Positions 51,675 through 60,000 of a stretch of DNA of 60,000 nucleotides are shown piece after piece. Positions within the stretch are counted from its first letter, which is position 1. The number at the start of each line of letters is the position of its first letter. The notes beneath the pieces are model-generated. The model was not told where the DNA came from and made no database searches. It was given only the letters and a program-made list of their open reading frames with translations. The position numbers were made by a program, and so were the translations under genes. Origin of the DNA: Owenia fusiformis (taxonomy: Eukaryota; Annelida; Polychaeta; Sabellida; Oweniidae); NCBI GenBank assembly GCA_903813345.2, contig CAIIXF020000002.1, positions 31,678,926-31,738,925 on the forward strand. The letters run 5' to 3'.

Positions 51675-54600
51675 ATGTTTAGCGAAAGAGTTGTGGAGTT
51701 TGCGGATGTAAGTAACATAGTCTTTATTTAGGGGAGTAGAATAAAATAGAAGTAAAGATATACCATATTAATTTGGCTTAATGATGGAAGTGGTACATAT
51801 ACTTTTATGATAACTTATCATATTGCTAAACTTCATTAAGGACTTGTTATCAGAGAATTCTCATGAAAGATTTGGCATCCAAGACATGTCATGGAAGACT
51901 TGCCATTGAAGACTTGTCATTCAAGACTTGTCATCGAAGGCTTGCCATTTGTCATGAAAGACTTGCCATTCAAGGCTTGCCATTCAAGACTTGTCGTGAA
52001 AGACTTGCCATTCAAGGCCTGCCCTTTAAGACTTGTCATGCAAGACTTGTCATTCAAGGCTTGCCATTTAAAACTTACCACGTGGAAGAATTGCCATTTG
52101 AGACATGTCACTGGAGCTAATTTTTATTATTATTTTGTTTGTAGTATTTGTTGGAGACTGCAGAGCAGCAGCCAGAAAAGTTGTTGAAACCTCATCATAA
52201 CAGTAACTTGAAGTTGTAAGTGAATTAGTCATTAAAGTACCGGTAATTAGAATTGATAGAGAATGTAAAATGTTGGCAGCAATGTTTTTATGAGCATTTC
52301 AGTATTTACCTAACAATCCTAGATTTAAAGTATGAAAAAATCAATGAGATATTTGATCAAAATATATAGAAGTTTGAGAATGTATACAGAAATGCCCAAC
52401 AAGATAATCCAGTGAATTTCACTAGAAAAATATGAAGGCCATATGCGAGGCCAATTGTGCTATGGAGAAAGCTGTTCCAAGGAGAAATTGATTTTCAAAA
52501 TCTCAACTTGTTCAGGCTTCCAAGTTGCTGTTGATATCTTATATTAATCTTGTTTAACTCCTTTTGTACTTCTAGTAAATCAATCCATGACAAGCTAATA
52601 GAACTCTATGTTGAAGAATCTAAGAAGGAACTTCCATGTAAGGTAGGTATTGAGAACAAACAGATCTTAAAAGTATAATCTTTCATAACAGAAAGTGAAC
52701 ACTGTTTCAAAATTATAACCCATCCAATTTGTTCCATACCATCTTAAACATCTAATATATATAAAAGATAACAAATATTCTGTCAGATGGAGAAGATATT
52801 TAGATTTACAACATGTAAACTCTTCAAATTAAGTTCACCAGTTTTTATAACATGGAGGTCAAAGAACATCCAAACTTTAAACCTAAAATGTGTTCACATT
52901 TTAGCCTGCTTATTTTAGAGGTGTTCCCATTTTGGCCAGTTTACTTTAGGGACATTCACATCAATATTTTAAATCTTATTTTAGAATTTGAGATGCGCCA
53001 CTCATCTACTAGATAAGCTTGTGAAGAGAGACAGACTAAACACATTAATGTTAAACCTCTACCCAGGGAATGATGGCTACTCACTCATGCTACGGGGAAA
53101 GAATGGAACAGACACTGAAACTATACGTCTTCCTTATGAGGTATGTTCATATAACCCTCAATAGATGGCTATTATGGCACTGTTATGTCATAGAATAGGA
53201 AGAAGAGGTTCAGCAATGTGTGAATTATAGCCTTTGCTTATAAGAATTGTTTAACTTATATTATTACTTATATATTAAGATAAATGATTGATAAAAATAA
53301 ATTGAAATGTCTGAAAATAATGAGTTAATTTACGGAGAGTGGAATAAGCTTGACCAGAAGAAAGTGATAGCTACTGTTGTGCCATTGTAATTCACATTAT
53401 AATCTGTCTGAATTGGCAAGCCATATAAAATATATCCTGGTTCTGGACCTCCTATAATAGAGATAAAGAATATGAACTGTTCTCCATATTTTCGTTTTAG
53501 GAAACTGAACTATTGGAATACATAGATGCTGAAGAGGTTAGTTTGTATTACTATATATTTATGCATATGTTCATTAAATATGTTACCACAGAGAGAGTTT
53601 TGACTCACTTTGTTCCATCTACCTAGTAATACATGTATACTGAACTATTAGAGTCAGATTGTCATTGGGGATTATCCTAAGGCTAATATATTATATCTGC
53701 CCAAGGGCCGTAGGATGTGTTAGTATTAGTGTTAAATCTTTGCGCACAATTGTCATCAGTTTATGAACAGTTTTAATGATTTAGAACATAGTTTTCTATC
53801 ATTTAGAACAACTCAATCTCTATTTTATAGCTTCCTCCAATTTTGGTTGACCTGCTTGACAAATCCAATGCTGGTGTATTCTACAGTGGATGTGTAATAG
53901 TAGAAGTCCGCGACTACAGGAGGACGTGCAATAATACATATGACACCACTTATGTACTTCTTAAACCTACACATCAGGTAATACATATGACACCACTTAT
54001 GTACTTCTTAAACCTACACATCAGGTAATACATATAACACCACCTATGTACTTCTTCAACCTACACATCAGGTAATACATATGACACCACTTATGTACTT
54101 CTTAAACCTACACATCAGGTAATACATATGACACCACTTATGTACTTCTTAAACCTACACATCAGGTAATACATATGACACCACTTATGTACTTCTTAAA
54201 CCTACACATCAGGTAATACATATGACACCACTTATGTACTTCTTAAACCTACACATCAGGTAATACATATGACACCACTTATGTACTTCTTAAACCTACA
54301 CATCAGGTAATACATATAACACCACCTATGTACTTCTTAAACCTACACATCAGGTAATACATATGACACCACTTATGTACTTCTTAAACCTACACATCAG
54401 GTAATACATATGACACCACTTATGTACTTCTTAAACCTACACATCAGGTAATACATATGACACCACTTATGTACTTCTTAAACCTACACATCAGGTAATA
54501 CATATGACACCACTTATGTACTTCTTAAACCTACACATCAGGTAATACATAAGACACCACTTATGTACTTCTTAAACCTACACATCAGGTAATACATGTG

Positions 54601-57600
54601 ACACCACTTATGTACTTCTTAAACCTACACATCAGGTAATACATATGCCACCACTTATGTACTTCTAAAACTACACATCAGGTAATACATATGACACCAC
54701 TTATGTATTTCTAGAACCTACACATCAGGTAATACATAAGACACCACTTATGTACTTCTTAAACCTACACATCAGGTAATACATATGACACCACTTATGT
54801 ACTTCTTAAACCTACACATCAGATAATACATATGACACCACTTATATACTTTACAACATGTTCTTGTAGGCAATACTTTACAATATGTTATTGTAGGCAA
54901 TACTTTACAATATGTGATTGTAGACAATATGTCATTGTAAACAACACTTTACAATTTGTTATTGTAGACAATACTTTACACTTTACAATATGTTCTTGCA
55001 GACAATTCTAAGTGACATTAACACAATTATTAGTAACGACGGGAACAAATGGCTGCCAGAGGATGTTATGGCACTAGAATCCCAGATGATCTTAGCAACA
55101 GCAGAGCCTCTGTGTCTTGACCCCTCCCCCGCTGTTCTACTCATTGAGAATAGAATACAATATGAACGAAATAAGTTCCGCACACGGCCATTGAAAAAGT
55201 GAGTATAAGAGAATTAAAGGCAGAATCAGGTCTAGCATGCTTCTTTTCCAAAATATTGTCTTTCAGTGAAAATAAGTATTTTAATCATAATGAGGTACAG
55301 TTTGGAACATAGATAAATGACAGGTGGATTTGCTGAAGTGAGGATTTCCCATGTTAAAAATAAGAGAATTTTCAAGAGGCCATACATCAGTGGATGAGAT
55401 TATACAAAATGTAAAATATACAAATTTTAAGGGATATGTATCGAGACAATATTGGAAATTATGGGCTTTCAGACGACCATGATTAGGAAATGGTGATAAC
55501 AAATCGACCTGTCATTTATTTTTGTTTCCAACTGTACAATGGTATTTTCCAGACACTCATTTGTATTACAACCATATTATATTATTGGCGTCACAAGGGG
55601 GAGGGCGTTGGGGGGCGACCGCCCCCCCCCCTTTTCCCTAGATTATTTAGATTTGAAAACGAGCCTAGAATTGGAAGCTCTAGAGCCCTGGGTCAAAGTC
55701 AAGTTACTTTCTAAAACACATTTTTCTTGTTTCTATTATTGGCGGATATATGTTCAGCATGCAACAGAGAGGGAACATTTTCTGGAGGGATATCCCCGAT
55801 TCCCCTAGATTGCGACGCGCTTCACTTATGACCCATCCATACCCAAAAGTCGCCCCTCCCCTTGGCAAATCCTTCTGACGCCACTGCATATTGTTCTTAA
55901 TTAGGAGTATTTCAATAATAATTGATATTCTCACATAGAAGGATACTACATTAGCTTTCTGAAGGAACTATTTTATAAGATGCCAGTTTTCTCAGATCTT
56001 CAATGTTTTCATTGTAGAGCTGTGAAAAAGTACACTCAGGCAGCAGTGAATAGAAAACGAAGGTTTGAACAATATACTGCACCTAAACATCTACGTCTTT
56101 ACGATTTTGTGACGAAACGTCGTGATAAACTGAAGAAAAAAACACCTGTCAACCTGCGTGTCGGCAAAACTGTAAGTCATTTCGCATTTCTGTTTATCGC
56201 CATCATTGTTTGTGGTGTAAAATTTAACAATTTATGTGCATTTGTCAAATTGTGAAAGATCAAGAGTTACCCAGTAAACATTAATTTAAATGAAATATAT
56301 CTTCAGGAAATAATTAATTAAATTAATTAATGCTTTGTTCATGTTTACCACATATATCTACTATATATCATTTTTACCTCATGTTCACCATATATCCACC
56401 TCATGTTCACCATACATCCAGCTCATGTCCACCTCATCTTCATTTAATGTTCACCATATATCCACCTCATGTTCACCATACATCCACCTCATGTCTGCCT
56501 CATCTTCATTTCATGTTCACCATACATCCACCTCATGTTCACCATATATCCACCTCATGTTCACCATATATCACTGAATCAACCTCATGTCTGCCTCATG
56601 ATTATGTTTGATCACCTCACATTCACTTCATATTCACCTCTTGATTACCTCATGTTCTTCATAAAGCTGCCACCTCATATCCACCTCATGATTACCAATT
56701 AATATTCCCCCTACATCACCTCAGGTCCGGTTCTGTGTTCATCATGTTGTTATCAATAGAATAGAGAAATGAAAATAAAAATAAAAACTAAGCATTTTAA
56801 TTTTGATTTCCCTTCATTCATGTTGTCCAAGGATGATGCTTGTTTGACAATGGTAAGATTTTATGTCAAGGTATTATTAATCTTATGCAAACCTATCAAC
56901 TGGCCTCTTTTACAGGGGAATTTGTTGAGACATTTCTATAGATTTCAGATCTCAGATTTCAATTCTTTTTTACAGTCAAACTTGCCAACCTCAGTATTAT
57001 GTTTAACTAATTTAACAAAGATACTAATCTAGTATTTGACATAATAATATTAAAAGTTGATGATAATCAATTGGAGTTGCTACATGAATTTCTGTCAATT
57101 TTATTAACTTTTATAACTCCAGGTTGGCAGGTCTGCAAATTCTTTAGGACCTGCATTCTTACTTATCCTTTTTTCAATGATGTTCAATTTCTTTCAGTTT
57201 TAGTGTCACCAGAAGAAGTGGTGACATATTGTTATAGTCTCCATCTTTTTATGGATGGTGTTTATTAGTTAGTAGTTGGTGTTTGGCATTTAATGGAGGG
57301 TTTTTGGCATCTGTAACAAATGGCAAGTCGTGACATTTTGCATGTTAATGCTTTTTTCTTACTTTTATATGAATTAAGTACGTGCTATTTTCTGTTTATC
57401 AGGCATTGTGTGAAGTCATGGTGTTTTTAGTCAAAAATTGTAGTTATTTCTGGTATGCTTATTACTAGACATATTATTGTATTATTTATGTATCTGAGTT
57501 ACTATTTTAAAAGGATGTTTTGTAAAATTATCACAGTAAAATAAATAGGTAATGAGGATCTATTTATTGATAATTCTTTTTAAAACAAGTAAATACAATT

Positions 57601-59761
57601 CTTTAAATAATGACTATTCTATGCTTTTATAATTTATATTGGGGGATACTGCCTTGGATTTTCTAATTTTTACAAGAACTCATTATTTTCGGCTTTTGTC
57701 TTTTTGAATTCTCTATCTTCTCGACTGACTTTTTTTGCCTCTAATTCACTTGGTATTCCCATAGACATTTAACTTTTATTTACATCTCCTTAACTAGGTG
57801 ATTGAGTCCAATATTTCCATATCCAAACACGGGTAAAAATGCTGAGTAGTCATTTTGATATCAACAATCATTGTGCTATTTTTCATAATTTTAATTTTCT
57901 TGTCATAGATTGTAGTGGTGACATATTTTTAGTCACCATTTTAAGTGACTGGTGTTCCATGTTCAGTGTAATTGCAGACACCTTTAAACAGCACCGTATT
58001 TGAAAGTGTTATAGATATTGTTTTGTTAATGAAATGGTTCTATATTGTGTAAATATGTTATATAATTCTTCTGGACAAACTTAATTGTCTACTATTGTGC
58101 TTTTTTGATTTTTTGTTTATTGTAGTTGTACGTATTGCACATTTTTGATATCCCTTTGTGAGCCATACAGATCTGTAGACAAGTTGTTATGATAAATATT
58201 TGTATTTCAGTGAAAAATGTTTTTTTACATATTTTATGACGATTCATCAATATCTAATTGTACATGTACGTATATGGATTATATAGAAGAATTGTGTTTT
58301 TTTCTTTTCATGGAATTTTCCACTCATCCATCTGTCTGTCCATATTTTTGTATTGGTTGGCATTCAATATATGTAACAAATTGTGACATATTTCTGTAAC
58401 CATTCACACTTACTTTCTTAACATAGATGAGATTAAAGAATTTTATGTATTGTATCATTAATATATTATATATGTATCCAATAACAACATATTGTTTCAG
58501 TGTGTTGATATGTGGCGGCAGAAACATGTCCATCTTGATGTCCCAGCTGCAGAGAATATCAATGTGGAGAAACTGGCACGAGTCATTGAGAAACCTAAAC
58601 TCACCCTAAACAATATACCTGTGAGTACATTGCAGATTTTCAAAAATTCAGATATTATCATTTTGTATTGAGAAGCCTTTTTGATTAAAGTTTTTAAAAC
58701 ATATAAATAATTTTGGAAAAAAGTCATATCGCACTACTATTATTAGAAAATTGTCAATTATACTACCAATAAAATTACAATTGATGTCTGAGTGAGTATT
58801 CTAAGCCAAAATAATTATCAATGCTTTATTTATTTTTCATTTTGGAAATTATTTCCTGTCATAGCTAGTACAAAATGCAAGGCCCAAAAATATTGTTTTA
58901 AACCCTTAGTCCAATCAGCTATATGAAGAAACTTCATTACTCTTGGTCTGGAGTAAGCCCTATAAGCTTAATTTTTCAAAATTTGATAAAATCATTGTTT
59001 GCAGTACATACTTTCTTGTTGTAGATGATAATTGAGAAGTTGATATTTGAGAGAGAACAAGGACAAGGGGCAAGTAAAGTCTGCCACACACGACTCATGA
59101 TTCAACAGCGTAGTTCTGATGACTTCTATCAGGGGGAGCTCTATGTTGCTAGGGACTACAGTGAAGACAACCAATCAGGATCTACATGCAAGTAAGAAAA
59201 TAAATACCAAAGGAGGAAAGGCAGATATCATTATTCTATTTCCTAGCTTTTAAAAGCTATTTCCTTCTCAACATACTTGTACTTGCGCATATATTTTAAT
59301 ATTTGGGTATATTTCTTTATTCATTATATATAAATTATCTTTCCTCATTGAATATTTGAAGTCCATCAGAGGAACACTAAATTATAATGTAGAAATTGAA
59401 TTAAGATTCTTTCATGTTACCTCGAGATAGAAACACACACTTGTTGTAGTTGTTTTATGTCACTTGAGTGTGTAATGTCTATAATATCCATTTCATGAAG
59501 TTCATTTTTGTTCCACCTTCTAGGTTCCCACTTGGAACTCGTGGTAATGTAGATAAGTATATAAAACAGTTTCGTGAGATCTTCACAGAAGAGGGGAGAA
59601 AACAGGTGAAGATTACGCATTATGTCCCCGGCCAACCCCCACATGTCACATTCACACAGACTGTCCCTCAGCCCTCAGGGGGTCAACAATCGTCAGCCCT
59701 CAGTAGTACACAGGCCTTACTCTCCCAAGCTTCAAATTTAGCTGCTAGCATAGCAGGACAG
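51675..59761 (+). CDS. SUPT20H: SUPT20H, SAGA subunit SPT20 (3' end beyond window)
   Basis: Eleven coding exons with consistent phases: 51675-51707, 52145-52215, 52576-52642, 52985-53140, 53501-53536, 53831-53977, 55002-55198, 56018-56171, 58501-58620, 59025-59191, 59524-59761 (1,386 bases, 462 residues so far). Diagnostic SPT20-domain blocks: [57 protein letters not shown] and [16 protein letters not shown], then the [14 protein letters not shown] and VDMWRQK region. The last exon shows the [11 protein letters not shown] segment and turns Gln/Ser-rich. SPT20 scaffolds the SAGA histone-acetyltransferase coactivator. The start Met lies in an exon preceded by an acceptor (51,662-51,663), so a 5' UTR exon is further left. 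The donor at 59,762 shows the gene continues past the edge. Its sixth coding intron is made of amplified splice junctions. Confidence 0.95.
51855..52110. repeat. ~15-bp degenerate repeat in SUPT20H intron 1
   Basis: Repeated aagacttgccattca words (about 16 units). The period is a multiple of three, which keeps several frames open on both strands. It ends about 35 bp before exon 2. Confidence 0.8.
53932..54848. repeat. 47-bp minisatellite of the SUPT20H exon 6 donor
   Basis: The unit is cacatcag|gtaatacatatg plus acaccacttatgtacttctt and aaacctac. The first copy lies inside exon 6 (53,932-53,977). The CAG|GTAATA junction recurs intact 18 times including the true donor (last at about 54,775), and a nineteenth has mutated to CAG ATAATA. 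Some units are 46 bp. Confidence 0.95.
54850..55001. repeat. Short tandem copies of the SUPT20H exon 7 acceptor
   Basis: Six copies of atatgttcttgtag|(g/a)caat, spaced 20-35 bases, the last being the real acceptor ttcttgcag|acaattc. Five of six keep AG; one reads TAA. Confidence 0.85.
55332..55518. repeat. Dispersed ~195-bp repeat, copy B
   Basis: Matches 2,254-2,447 from gctgaagtgaggatttccca to the terminal catttat. It lies in SUPT20H intron 7. Confidence 0.7.
55586..55887. mobile_element. ~300-bp element, TIR TGGCGTCA
   Basis: Starts tggcgtcacaagggg and ends ccccttggcaaatccttctgacgcca, an interrupted inverted pair, with G- and C-run tracts near each end. Lies in SUPT20H intron 7; no coding potential. 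Confidence 0.5.
56335..56700. repeat. 22-bp CCACCTCATGTTCACCATAT minisatellite
   Basis: About 14 degenerate units of ccacctcatgttcaccatat plus variants in SUPT20H intron 8. The His/Ser/Pro-rich frames across it are repeat artefacts. Confidence 0.85.
57203..57349. repeat. GTCACC-ended dispersed repeat (copy 3, inverted)
   Basis: Starts gtgtcaccagaagaagtggt and ends gtgacattttgcatg, the reverse orientation of copies at 12,531 and 14,958. Lies in SUPT20H intron 8. Confidence 0.6.
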
Positions 59762-60000
59762 GTAAATAGTTCAATAATTCATTTGCAGTACTTAGTAATT
59801 TATGTTCAATTTCATTTTCTACAGTTTATTTCAATTTGTTCATTAATTTTAATCACACATGTGATCAATATTTGTGAAATTCCAAAATATTGGATTAAAA
59901 GTCCGTATTGTGCAGAAATAACAGATTACAACCAGACAACTCCTCAGAGTGACAAAATTTTGTGTCACATAATTGACTCAGTGAGACTTACAAGATAATG

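Noticed and set aside
51863-52187. Frames of 85-98 codons with KDLPFKAC-type repeats
   Set aside because: Intronic 15-bp repeat; they overlap SUPT20H exon 2 in a different frame.
53932-54848. CRISPR array (regular 47-bp repeats)
   Set aside because: Units are contiguous with no unique spacers, the genome is eukaryotic, and the unit is an exon-intron junction.
56330-56702. His/Ser/Pro-rich frames
   Set aside because: Intronic 22-bp minisatellite open in several frames.

Overview
This is an AT-rich, intron-rich animal nuclear window. Its genes have long introns with GT/AG junctions, are spread out, and sit among very many short inverted-repeat transposons, tRNA-derived repeats and minisatellites. 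Gene content (GLYR1, PIGU, SUPT20H, CCDC103, SLC22, an LRR/Ig receptor) fits a bilaterian. The repeat style recalls molluscs and other lophotrochozoans, but species cannot be fixed from the sequence alone. No virus, bacterial operon or CRISPR array was seen.

Layout. 1-7,018 has no recognisable exon and holds mobile-element relics. A single-exon gene at 7,019-9,751 (+) encodes a 910-residue LRR/Ig single-pass membrane protein. GLYR1 (nucleosome-binding PWWP protein) runs on the minus strand with ten exons from 25,072 down to 14,159. Its C-terminal dehydrogenase exons were not found, so the LRR/Ig gene may lie inside a GLYR1 intron. GLYR1 and PIGU (GPI transamidase subunit) are head to head across 358 bp that carry CCAAT, E-box and E2F-like sites. 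PIGU is complete: 11 exons, 25,431-45,927, 432 residues. Its ninth intron contains an intronless SLC22 transporter gene (40,163-41,890, same strand). CCDC103 (ciliary dynein-arm factor) is on the minus strand at 47,654-49,187, tail to tail with PIGU. SUPT20H (SAGA subunit) starts at 51,675 on the plus strand and runs off the right edge after 11 coding exons.

The most unusual signal is a set of minisatellites anchored on splice junctions. One 1,024-bp SUPT20H intron consists almost entirely of about 18 tandem copies of its own 5' splice junction (47-bp unit that begins inside the exon) followed by six copies of its own 3' splice junction. PIGU exon 5 is preceded by ten extra copies of its acceptor plus the first ~60 coding bases, and PIGU exon 3 is followed by nine copies of an 81-bp unit that starts at its donor. 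Wherever I traced the reading, use of a decoy site leads quickly to a stop codon.

The rest of the non-coding DNA is dense with elements whose ends and target-site duplications can be read directly: hAT-like (8-bp TSD), Mutator-like (9-bp), TA-flanked, and 5- and 6-bp types. One four-level nest sits at 28.2-31.4 kb.
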